In this document: positions 48,432 to 58,647 of the stretch, in pieces
Position numbering within the stretch: the first letter of the stretch is position 1
Layout: every line of letters begins with the position of its first letter
Origin: Zerene cesonia
Lineage: Eukaryota; Arthropoda; Insecta; Lepidoptera; Pieridae
Assembly (NCBI RefSeq): GCF_012273895.1
Contig: NC_052114.1
Location: 5,314,565-5,378,564, forward strand
Length of the DNA: 64,000 nt
Direction of reading: 5' to 3'
Translations under genes and position numbers: made by a program
The notes under the pieces: generated by a model
Seen by the model: the letters and a program-made list of their open reading frames with translations, nothing else
Databases searched by the model: none
Told to the model about the DNA's origin: nothing

Positions 48432-49718
48432 TTACACCATGTACCCAAGTGTAAATAAAAAAAAAACATAATTTTTCATTTTTATTTTCAATAATTTCAT
48501 AGGAATTTTTGCCTCACATACTTCAGGAATAAGATTTTCACCTAATGGACTAACAGCCTTTAAATCTAAACTGTTCAAATCTGTCACTATATCTAAACCT
48601 CTTTTCCATTTTTCAAGACCATTCCATGCTATCATGACTCCATTGTCAGTGCATAATTTTGATGAAGGCCTGTAAATTTGATATCCAACTTCATCACACA
48701 AAACTTTAAGATTTTTAAAGATAAAATTATTACAGGCTACACCACCTGAAACAACTAATTGCCCTTTATCCATTGCTATTAAATTCCGTTGCCTACAAAA
48801 CTCTATGGCTCTCTGAGTTCTGTGAACAAGATGTCTAGTAATAGCCATCAATAAAGCTGCACACAAGTCATTAACCTCAGGTATTAAACCATCTGCTTTG
48901 ATTTTATGTTCCCTTTCTTTTCTAAACAGATTAAGGGTGGTTGCTGTTTTCAATCCATTAAAACTAAAATTACAATCTTTATAATCTGCTAATGGTAAAG
49001 GTAACTTAAACATGTGTGGGTTTGTTGCTTTTGATGCAGCTACTTCAACAGCCTGTCCACCAGACATTTTTGAATATTCAGGTATGTTGCGCAGTTTCAT
49101 TCTTCTAGAAACCTTATCAAACACTTCACCAGGTGCTGAATCTATGCTTTGTCCTAATAATTTAAATTTGTTTACATCTTCCACAACAGCTAAGAGGCAA
49201 TGTCCTCCAGATATAAGTAGTGTTAGATAAGGAAAACTTATATTATGTTCCATCCTAGCGACCAAAGCATGTGCTTCCATATGGTGAATAGGTATCAGAG
49301 GTTTATTAAACCTCCTTGACAGATGTTTGGCATATTTCATACCTATGGCGAGACTGAGAGGTAAACCTGGTTGGAGAGTGACTGCTATGGCACTAATATC
49401 ATCCATAGAAACATTTGCTTGTTCAAGTGTATCACTAACAGTAGGTTCAATATATCTTCTATGCAAATCTTGAGCTACATCTGGAATTATACCTCCATTT
49501 CGCAAATGTATCAAATTTTGACAATGCAATTTTTCTGACAAAAGCTGACCGTTATCATCAATAATAGCACAACCAGTGTCATCACAAGAGGTTTCAATAC
49601 CGAAGATAAGGGTTTTAGAATATGATTTGACACTACAAAACTTGAACATACAACTATTTTTAAAAAGTCTAGAATAACACATGTTATGGGCAACTATTGC
49701 ATTTTTTAAAATAAGCAT
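48432..49718 (-). CDS. tRNA N6-adenosine threonylcarbamoyltransferase, mitochondrial (OSGEPL1/Qri7-like)
   Basis: An intronless frame of 428 residues belonging to the TsaD/Kae1/Qri7 family, which transfers the threonylcarbamoyl group to A37 of ANN-decoding tRNAs. Landmarks are FGIETSCDDTG (about 39-49), the metal-binding HHMEAH (145-150), ISGGH (169-173), the nucleotide-binding region VSGGVACN and the C-terminal DNGVMIAWNG. The N-terminus before residue 36 is basic and lacks acidic residues, fitting a mitochondrial presequence and the Qri7/OSGEPL1 branch rather than cytosolic Kae1. Length matches the mitochondrial branch. The last residues (KNYVFFLFTLGYMV) look unconserved. The opposite-strand frame at 49012-49230 is a shadow. 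Confidence 0.92.
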   Translation of the reverse strand: MLILKNAIVAHNMCYSRLFKNSCMFKFCSVKSYSKTLIFGIETSCDDTGCAIIDDNGQLLSEKLHCQNLIHLRNGGIIPDVAQDLHRRYIEPTVSDTLEQANVSMDDISAIAVTLQPGLPLSLAIGMKYAKHLSRRFNKPLIPIHHMEAHALVARMEHNISFPYLTLLISGGHCLLAVVEDVNKFKLLGQSIDSAPGEVFDKVSRRMKLRNIPEYSKMSGGQAVEVAASKATNPHMFKLPLPLADYKDCNFSFNGLKTATTLNLFRKEREHKIKADGLIPEVNDLCAALLMAITRHLVHRTQRAIEFCRQRNLIAMDKGQLVVSGGVACNNFIFKNLKVLCDEVGYQIYRPSSKLCTDNGVMIAWNGLEKWKRGLDIVTDLNSLDLKAVSPLGENLIPEVCEAKIPMKLLKIKMKNYVFFLFTLGYMV

Positions 49719-52192
49719 CCTGAGTTCTCTATAAATAAGGACTCAATTTGATTACATCTAAAGAGAATGATCAAAACCAATAGTAACCTAAAAAACTAAT
49801 AGAAAAATAAATTACATTGAAATAAAATGAAATTAGGCAAATTCCAAATTCTAATAAGTTTTTCATAAATACAGTGTGAGTAGATTTTGTTAAACCATTT
49901 AAAATATAAATAATTCAATTCAATTTTATTTCATGAAAAAATATAAATATTTAATCCCGATAAAGGACAGATTTGAGTTTTGACAGCTTCAGTTCACACT
50001 TGACACTTTGACAGTACAGATTAAGAACGTACGTAACGAAGTTACTACCAAAAAGTATACTACTTAAACGCAAGGAAAAAATGTTTTTTACATAATGTAT
50101 AAAGATGCAGCATGTAGTAGTACAATGTCTTTAATCTCGTCTTAAAGTTGCATCAGTATTCTATTATAATCCGTGGAAGTATTGATGAAAACTAATTAAT
50201 TAGTATCCCGAGCTGCTTCCAACATGTCGTATTATCTCGGATCAAAATTATGTCATATGTTAATGCAAATCGAGTCAAGTTTGGCTGCGTTTTACCCAAA
50301 AATGCAAAAAAGTTATAATATTAGAGAAATATAAGTAAGACAATTAGTATAGTATTATGATATCTGTGGTATTACTTTCAATAAAAGTACTCTGTGATCA
50401 TTACATTATGGTCTACTGTCAGATGTGTCAAAATTTGTCATTAACAGGAAATATAGAAGAAAAAAAATTAAAAAAAGCTTAGACTAGAAAATCATCTGCA
50501 TAAACAAGTTTTTTCTATGCCTTAGAAATACTTTAAAATAACTCATTTTACTTGAGCTAACCTTTTAAATAGAATCCAAATATTATCATGCTAATTGTAT
50601 AAAATAATAACTAAATTTTGTAAATTACTAATAAAAATAACTATTATCTTATAATATAATATACAAAGAGAGCACTTATTTAAACACATATTTTTCGAGT
50701 GCTTAGATCTGTTATAACGCGGTAACGAATGAAATCTGAGGCATGCATTGTGGCCCCTCTCTTTCCAATTCTCAGGCTTTGTTTTATACTTTTGAATTTT
50801 TAATGAAGTAATAAAAAGTTTTTATACATGTGATGATCACCAAATTTACGAATCTAACTATTTGAAAACGTATGACATATCTTGACGGGCTTACTCTGTT
50901 TTTTTTTTCATATTTTTTTGGGAACATTATAACATAATCGTTATTTAAATAGGTATATTATGCTTATAATGTAACAATACTCATATTCCCGACCTTTACC
51001 TATAAACCTTACTTACTATGTAATTGTGTAATTTAGAATAATATATTGTATAGGATCAAAACTGTTGTTGTTGCTCACAAGCATAACAATTTACCTAAAC
51101 TCGAGCGAATGAATGAATAATTAAAAATATGGTCTCTTATTATTGACTTTGAACTTGAAATTTTAAGAGCTATGGAGAGAATACGTGTTTTAACATGGTC
51201 CGTAATGAAGATATTAATTTTGTTTCAATTGATGCCTTTAAAAAAAAAAAAAGAATAGGAAGAGGAGATATTAAGTTCATCCTGTAAATAGATAAATAAA
51301 GACTAGAGGTGCATTTAAAATATGTTTTGTTCGAGAGTTAGAAAGTGATGACGAAAGATAGCAACGATATTTTAGATTTACTACACTAATACAGTTTGAG
51401 CACGTACACACTTTAGTAATTCAAAAGGATATAAAAAATAAACGCTCTGTTCCACCGCTACATATAATTACAATATTTGCATGAGTCCTCGCTATAATGC
51501 GTCGCGAATGATACATTCACGTGGAGCGCAGATCCACCACCGGCATGACCGGGCATCGAGCGATTTAACTGCGACAGAACGCGCCTCAACACAACACAAC
51601 CTACTAACATAAATCTATTCACAGTAAATAAACGTAAGCGGTTGAGTTCTGACAGCAATATAAATATAAGTTATCATTGATTGAGTGATTGGTGATCGTG
51701 GTTGTGACCGCGATATTGTCTATGGTATATGAACCATATACCATGGATAATATAAAAGTACTCCGTGATCTATGCCATAGATATATAGATTCTATGGACT
51801 TAATCACATATCTACCTGTCACAAATGACAAATCTTAATTGAATAGTAGTATTCTTGTCGCCGATGAAATCTAGGTTTCCATTTATATTAAAAACACTAA
51901 AATCCAATTCAAAAATATGATTTAATTCAGTACAAATCAAGGTGTTGAATGTATGAATTATAACAAAATTTCTGCTACTGAAAGTATTCTAGATTTGTTA
52001 ACCTTTTAAAACTTATTTTGCTACGTATATATTTACGTAGCAAAATTATAAATGTGCACTGATTGGCCGTCATTTATCAGATTCTATAACACTTGCCAAA
52101 TAATGTGCAAGTACGTAACGTAATTACTTTGCGTTCTGTTGAAGAAGTCCCGAGTACATAGATTATTAGATAAAAGGGTCTTTTTTTATATC
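49719..52192. other. intergenic region between divergent genes
   Basis: About 2.5 kb between the minus-strand OSGEPL1-like gene and the plus-strand membrane protein gene. No coding exon is supported. A palindrome at 51722-51744 and a GC-richer stretch at 51480-51600 are visible. Frames on the minus strand at 51458-51831 have no coding support. Confidence 0.4.
51722..51744. repeat. short perfect palindrome
   Basis: ATGGTATATG, a 3-nt spacer, then CATATACCAT. A second, imperfect palindromic block around CTATGCCATAG...TCTATGG follows within 60 bp. Function unknown. Confidence 0.5.
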
Positions 52193-52849
52193 ATGGAGAT
52201 TTTTGAGAGAATTTATCGTCAGATTATGAGAAAAGTGAATGACCTCCCGGTAACCATTACAAAAACAGTGGACATCCTTAATAAATCTGTAAACAATGTG
52301 CGAGTGCCACCACTGACAAAAGATAATGTACTTTTCTATTATTTGCCTTTGCAAGGAATTGTTAGCTATACAACTTTGTCTGTTAGTATTATGAATCCAC
52401 ATTTAATGGTCAGGTATGTAGTTTTAAAAACAATAATCTTATCTAGCCCATGTTATTGTATCTCACAATCATATATTTGTTCCAGGTTGTTTCCTCGGAG
52501 AGATATAACAGATGTATTATTTTTGTCTGCTGGAGGGGGTGCTGGCCTTTGGCTGTGGGCAAGACCACACATTGCTGCTGCTGCACCAGCTAGGCGTTTT
52601 TCTTGGGCCTTTTTAGGCGGTTGTCTTTGGCCTCTTGGATCAATATTCCTGTGGGCAATATTAAAAAGTTCTATTGGACAAAGACCTATTACTGGGACTG
52701 TACTTGGGATTACTACAGGAGCAATGCTTACAAATATAGCAGTAGATTACTTCCACTATGTTGAACTCATGTTCTGTGGAGAAGTTCGCTTACCTGATGA
52801 TCCCTATAGCCCTAATAGTGATGATGAAAAATATGATATTGATCTTTAA
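52193..52849 (+). CDS. small multi-pass membrane protein, unknown function
   Basis: Two exons, 52193-52413 and 52486-52849 (stop TAA), give 194 residues. The intron has good signals (GTCAG|GTATGT and TTGTTCCAG|G), is 72 nt, and contains no stop in frame, so retention would add 24 residues. The ATG at 52193 (MEIFERIYRQIM) is the first in frame. The protein has a short cytosolic-type N-terminus and about four hydrophobic segments: FYYLPLQGIVSYTTLSVSIM, DVLFLSAGGGAGLWLWA, FLGGCLWPLGSIFLWAIL and ITGTVLGITTGAMLTNIAV. The tail is acidic (LPDDPYSPNSDDEKYDIDL). Gly-rich helices suggest a tightly packed membrane protein. I do not recognise the family. Confidence 0.75.
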   Translation: MEIFERIYRQIMRKVNDLPVTITKTVDILNKSVNNVRVPPLTKDNVLFYYLPLQGIVSYTTLSVSIMNPHLMVRYVVLKTIILSSPCYCISQSYICSRLFPRRDITDVLFLSAGGGAGLWLWARPHIAAAAPARRFSWAFLGGCLWPLGSIFLWAILKSSIGQRPITGTVLGITTGAMLTNIAVDYFHYVELMFCGEVRLPDDPYSPNSDDEKYDIDL

Positions 52850-53406
52850 AACAAGAATTTCTATAGTATTATTTAATCATGATTCATAAGTATGTAGCAC
52901 TCCACTCTCTAAGATAAATTTTATTTATTATTTATGTGCAAATGTAGTTTTTGACTCTTGTTATACTTACATCATGTTTGTTTTTATCTGGTACAGCTTG
53001 AATGTTTGCTTATTAGCTTTTAATATATTTTAAGAAAATATATGTAAAAATTGGGCTCTAGTCTTTGTGTATGGATTAAATATATTGGAAACATTGATGT
53101 TTTTTTGAAATAATGTACCATGCCTGCATTTTATATGTTTTGGTTAAATTTTCTTGTGTTCCAGTTTCAAAAACTACTTATTATATTACTATTTGCTGCA
53201 TTTTCCTGAGTTAGAAATTATCCTATTTTTATCCTGGTTAGTGAAACATAAAGCTGTGGATAACATATATTTTAATTTTTTTAAAATAGAAAATAAGCCT
53301 GCATTTGTCTTCCAAAACGAGTTTAATTAGAATGTGAGCAAAGAGAATTAAAACAACTCATCTCTTAATAAATGTTTAATTAATGCTTGATTACAAAAAT
53401 ACACAT
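52850..53406. other. intergenic between convergent genes
   Basis: AT-rich 3' flanks of the membrane protein gene and eIF3g. An AATAAA occurs at about 53370. Nothing else is seen. Confidence 0.4.
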
Positions 53407-55686
53407 TTAGTTATTTTGTGGAGGTTTAGACCACTCAACATTCAAAATCAAATGATCATAACCATGACCGTTAAGGGTTTGAATAGCTTTAGCAGCATCA
53501 GCTTTAAATCTGAAATGAACATAGGCGAATCCTTTGCAAAGTCCAGTACTCTGAAATGAAAACATAATAATATTAAGTTCTTATACTTTTTTCATGTCTA
53601 CACTTACATAAAGAGGGGCAGATTTTGTCACTTGTTTGTTTGTAATTAGTTACCAATGAAAACATACACAAACATAATTTGTCATCATCATCATCATTGG
53701 TAATTATTACATTCTCTAATTAATTAGTATTTTGAAATATGTAATATATTTCTTTTATTGCCACAAAACTCAATACAATTTATAGAAAATATACCTTTTC
53801 CTTGGCAAGATAGAGCTTGTGCACTGGACCAAACCCTTTAACTAGGTCATCAAGATCAGCTTCAACAGCAAAGTTACTCAGGTTAGAGATACGAATGGCT
53901 GCTACATCATCACCACGTCTTGCACCAGGAGGTTCACGGCCCGTTCCACGGCTAGCACCATCACGCAAGTTAGGAGCGACATATTTGTTTGACGATGCAG
54001 CTGCTTTAGCCTCTGTGTAAGAGAAAAATTAAAACTAATTTTAAAATAACTTAGGTAAATAGAGTTTGGTTATCCAATTTCATTAATCTTATTTTGTTTC
54101 ATTGCTTCATACTCTACTTCTATTACTTTATATGAATATTATAATCACAATACACAATATTACATTTATAAGTTAAAAAGAGTACCAGTTACAGTTTCAA
54201 AATTAATTGTTATTATATACAATAATTCACACTTTATGATTGCTTTACTAAAAAAGAAAGACTAAATATACAATGAAATTTTTATTTATAAATCAGAGAC
54301 ATACCTGCTGCCTTAGCGGCTTCATTTGCCTTTGCTTGGGCAAGCTGAGTGTGTTTGAACGGACAAGTTGAAGTCCAATGTTCACCTTGACAGGTACGGC
54401 ATTTAAATGCAACACTGCTAGTTGGTGGCTGAAATTAAGAAAATTAAAGAAACACTCTTCAGGTACTTGTAAATTTATCCATCTTTACAAATGCACATCT
54501 TTACCAATCCCTACTAATATTATAAATGCGAAAGTAACTCTGTCTGTCTGTCTGTCTGTTACGCTTTCACGCCTAAACCACTGAACCAATTTTGATGTAA
54601 TTTGGTATGAAGGTAGAACTGAACTTGGGAAAGGACATAGGATGCTTTTTATCGAGAAAAAAAGAGTAGAAGGAGTTGAAATAGGGAGATGAAAGCGATA
54701 TAACCGTATTTCACGCGGGCGAAGCCGTGGGCGGAAAGCTAGTCTACAATAAGTTTAAATTTTTACTCCATCTAAAAATGACTGAAATACATGATTCTAA
54801 ATAATATATAGTGATATAACCTTTGCTTGAATTAAGTTAACTTAAAGCTAATTTAGTAACAATAATTGCAATATCATTACCTTCAATCCATCTAATTCAC
54901 CATCATCGGGTCTTTGACTTTCTTCTTTGCTGCTTATGAATTGCATAAAAACATCTTCTGCAACATTAGTTGTTGCTGGATTAGGACCAGGTTTATCATT
55001 TGCCGAGTCACCAAACTTACTCCATGTTTTACGTTTTGCAACACTCTACAGGGTAAAAGTAAAATTTATTGATAGAGTAAAAGATATAAAAATAACATTA
55101 CACAATGGACCATAAGTAAACAGACATGGTTTTGAAAAGCTGCATCAGACTATGGAATTTATGGTATTATAGAGTATCCCTCCTCCTTTAATATGCTTAA
55201 ATAAAAAGTCCACCTTGAAATTGATGAAAATCTAATGAAAATATGTTATAAGTAGATCAGCCTCCAGAGTACAAATCATACATCACTGTGTCAAATTTAG
55301 TAAATTAAATATGTATACACATTTGGGAGCCTATGTTTTGTTTTAGAAACTCATTCAGATACAACGGCAAAAGAAAGTATGTAAGCAATTCTAATAAATG
55401 TATGCATGTAGAGCACAAGTGGAAGCAGTTAACAGACTATAAACTGCGTACTGGTTAAGTGATCTAAAATGCCAAATTATGAAAAATAATAATATACCTT
55501 GGAAACTACACGCTTCTCTATTTTATACGTTCGTACTATTTTAACCTTTTTGTTATCATTATCATATTTGTATTCAGTTACAATTTTTAAGCCATTTTCG
55601 ACGACTTCAGAGGGTGGGGGAAGAGCACCCTGATCAATCTCAACTTCATCAGCCCAAGAAGATTGTATTTCATCGGCAACCGGCAT
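53407..55686 (-). CDS. eIF3g: eukaryotic translation initiation factor 3 subunit G
   Basis: Five exons: 55686-55498, 55045-54881, 54428-54305, 54012-53795 and 53550-53407 (stop TAA). All junctions are in phase and give 279 residues. The protein opens SSWADEVE, as eIF3g does. It has the conserved KIVTEYKYD and KVKIVRTYKIEKR block, then a C-x2-C-x3-H-x4-C zinc knuckle (Cys128, Cys131, His135, Cys140). YVAPNLRDGASR leads into a C-terminal RRM with RNP2 IRISNL (199-204) and RNP1 KGFAYVHF (238-245), ending GYDHLILNVEWSKP. It binds RNA within the eIF3 complex and acts in scanning on the 40S ribosome. The start ATG is the first base of its exon (GATTTACAG|ATG), so an upstream non-coding exon is expected. 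Intron 2 (54429-54880) contains a repeat copy. Confidence 0.95.
54511..54743 (+). repeat. Helitron/SINE-like interspersed repeat in eIF3g intron
   Basis: Starts CTACTAATATTATAAATGCG, has TCTGTCTGTCTGTCTG, 'cctaaaccactgaaccaatt' and 'aaaggacatagg', and ends GCGGGCGAAGCCGTGGGCGG then AAAGCTAGT. It is the best-preserved copy of the family in the window. Confidence 0.75.
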
Positions 55687-55761
55687 CTGTAAATCAAATT
55701 CAAATATTACACTCACAAAAAAGTGTATGATTTATTGCAAAACAATCATGAAAATATTATG

Positions 55762-57441
55762 AATATTATTATAATATCACTGTCGATTTGTCAATCATAA
55801 CCTCACTTTTTACTTAAAAATAGAGCTGTAATATATTTGATACACGAATCGTCAATATTTATGAATCTTTATATGATTTGTTGTTTTTTTAGAAATGTTC
55901 AATTGCCTTTAGTGTTTTAAAAAACAAAAATTAAATTATTACTATCAAATTTAACACTAGCCTTCATCACTTTAAGCCATAAAGACTAGAGGAGAGAAAA
56001 AAGGCATTGGTCTGTAATAGATAACAGAAAAATGTAACTAGCATAGTTTTTAGTTTTTCCAAGTATAAAGCGTTGATATAATCATTTATCAAGCCTGATA
56101 TTTTATGACTTTGCTTAAACATTAATACCGACATAATAAACGCATACGTTAAATACTGTTACAGAAAAATAATGACTTTATGAATAACAGCCAAAGATAA
56201 TAGAGTAAAAATAATAAAGGGAAATGGCGACGTCTATGGTGGCTGATTACTTGATTAGTTGATAGTTTGAACCACAGAGAATAATAATTATTGTTGAACG
56301 TTTATGTGTAAAACAGTAATAAAACAGGTTTTGTGATTTTTATGTTCAGTGTGAATGAGATTTACAATAATTTTACAATGAATAAATAGCAACTTAGAAT
56401 AAAGTCTTTTGTGCTATGTGACATTAATATGTGAAACTGATGAGTGTTGAATTCGATGTTCTTTTTTCGGTATGTATTCCTAAGAGTATCTAGCATATTT
56501 ATGTATGCCATTACTTAAAAACATTTTTATTTACAATTGAAAACGTTAAGATATAACACAACAGCTTCTATACCGAATATTTGAAAACAAAAGTGTAAAC
56601 TTAATTAATATTTGACGTATGTAAGATTTGGTTAAATTAACACAAGTTATTAATTGAATATACCTTGCTGATTTCTTAATTTTGTGTGTTAGTTAACTTT
56701 GAATATAATTTGGAGCTAATACCTGACGTAATTTATGGTAAATGTGTACATATTTATACATTTCAAACTTGCGTCCAGGGTATATTCATTTTCGTAAACT
56801 GTAATTAAAGGTTGATTGTATGTCAGGATTAAAAAACGAGAATGTGGACTTTTGGATCCGAAATTATCGATACCTGAGAAGTTGGATACTTTTGTTGCAA
56901 AACAAAGTATTTTTGTACTCAATACATATTTATTTTGATACCTTCCTAGATATCAATACTTTGTGTTTCATGTATATCATTGTCCCTCTTGGTGGAGGTT
57001 TATGTTTAGCATTAAGCAAATTTAATAGTTTGATACATGTAGCTAGCTGTGTTCTTTAAGAGATAGATTCAATATTTCTCAAAATTAATTATTGTATTTC
57101 ATAGAATTTTATTTATCTAAGGTAAGGTCAAAACTTGCAGATTCTTATTAAAACATCCCTGTTTTTATTTATTTTTTTTTAGATGTTTATTTCAGATAAT
57201 GATTATCCATATTAAAACAGTTACTGTTATAGTATGTACTCAATATGTAGTAGTATCATCAATCAATCAATCAATACTTTTTATATTTATTTTATACTAG
57301 CTGTGCCCTACGGTTTCACCCGCGTATGTCCGTATCCCGTAGGAATATCTGTGTTGTTTTTGCGTGAAAGAACAACAAACACACACATACTTACAAACTT
57401 TCGCATTTATAATATTAGTAGGATAGTATAGGGACTGATTG
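55762..57441. repeat. segment duplicated at 62319-64000 (copy 1)
   Basis: Aligns base for base with 62319-64000 apart from scattered substitutions and 1-3 nt indels, for example GGTCAAAACTTG here against GGTAAAACTTG. The same small frames appear in both copies. The offset is about 6557-6559. Confidence 0.95.
57296..57421 (-). repeat. truncated Helitron/SINE-like repeat
   Basis: Reads ACTAGCTGTGCCCTACGGTT on the plus strand and ends TTTATAATATTAGTAGG, the inverse of the family termini. It lacks the internal part of the family. The second copy is at 63853-63981. Confidence 0.7.
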
Positions 57442-57788
57442 TAAGAAATCCCAGCACAATGAAATGTAACAATGTTCTTCAATCACTTTCAATTCTATAA
57501 GATGATGTTATTAATGTCAGGGCTAAGGTATACTATGCTGTTTGATATTCTCTAAAGAATGAGTAGGTGTTTGGCTTTTTATTTCCTGCCTTTTGGAATG
57601 GCCCTTGTATTACTGTAATATTTAAACCACAATCTTAATGAAGCAGTCAAAATTGATAAAGTTTTGCCTTATTCACAAAAAATTATATAATAATATATTC
57701 CTGTAAATATAATGAAAGTTAGATCATTCCTTCAATGATGATATAGATCCTTAAGGAAAAATAAGATAAATGTAATCTAAAGAAAATA

Positions 57789-57828
57789 AAGTATGGAAAT
57801 AAAGTGCTTTCACTTTATTTCCATACTT
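57789..57828. repeat. perfect 18-bp hairpin
   Basis: AAGTATGGAAATAAAGTG, a CTTT loop, then the exact inverse. There are no flanking duplications or internal coding. It may be a tiny inverted-repeat relic. Confidence 0.65.
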
Positions 57829-58307
57829 AGGAAGTAGGATTCATCACATGTAGCAAATTATTAAAATGTTATTGATAAGTTATCTTTATATTATTTTACA
57901 AAGTGGCATATGGCTTGCCTTATATGATTCATCACAAATACGTTTTAGAGCAGACTGGAGAGATTACACAAATATAAATGTATAGTATGTAATATTATAA
58001 ATACTAATCTGTTTGTCCTTCTTTCACATTGGATCAGAGTGGTTTTATAAAATGATTTTTTTATCTGGAAATTCTAGAGAGAGACATAGGCAAACAACTA
58101 CTCAATAATACAGTAATGGTGAAAACACCAGTTCTTGATAAAATGAGCTGACAATTTCTTATCTCCCATAGCAAGTAATATGGAAAATGGCATAAAAAAT
58201 ACAAACATAAAATTCACAAGGTGTCATTGTATAGGTCTTAAAAAATGAAATAGTGGTATCCAAACATGATGTCAAAATTAATAACTAAAGAGAATATGCA
58301 CCTCTTG

Positions 58308-58486
58308 TCATCATCATCATCGGCTCATAAATGTTCCCACTGGTGGGACATACGCCTCTTATATGGGTTCAATTTCTACCACTCTGGCCATGTGATGGTT
58401 GACAGATATCACACGTTGTCGAACTTTTATATTCTTGGACATGTCGGTATCCTCACGAAATCTAATGATTTCCTCACCGTTTTAAG
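58308..58486 (-). mobile_element. non-LTR retrotransposon 3' tail, antisense
   Basis: Begins with a CATCATCATCAT run, then 'aatgttcccactggtgggac' and 'cttggacatgtcggtatcct', and ends 'tttcctcaccgtttt'. It is the inverse of the tail at 36741-36908. Confidence 0.7.
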
Positions 58487-58647
58487 AAGTTTTAATGTTA
58501 TCAAAATGCAGGAATAAATTATTACATTACAATATTTGCCATTATTTACTTAATAAAAAAATCTTTTAAATAAAAATTAAATACTTAGATATAAGTAATA
58601 GTGTCCCTTAAATAATATTAATTATTGTTGCAGGTACATCATCAAAC

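Larger units (their letters stand above)
55687..58647. other. upstream region shared by eIF3g and the FERM gene
   Basis: About 3 kb between divergent genes. It should hold both promoters and non-coding first exons; a candidate GC-richer 5' region is near 56215-56260. An acceptor TTGTTGCAG at 58633 precedes the FERM start. Segment 55762-57441 is duplicated at 62319-64000. It also holds the repeat at 57296-57421, a hairpin at 57789-57828 and an antisense retrotransposon tail at 58308-58486. Confidence 0.5.

Noticed and set aside
56820..57059. 79-codon frame repeated at 63378-63617
   Set aside because: The repetition reflects the haplotype-like duplication, not selection; there is no coding signature or splice support.
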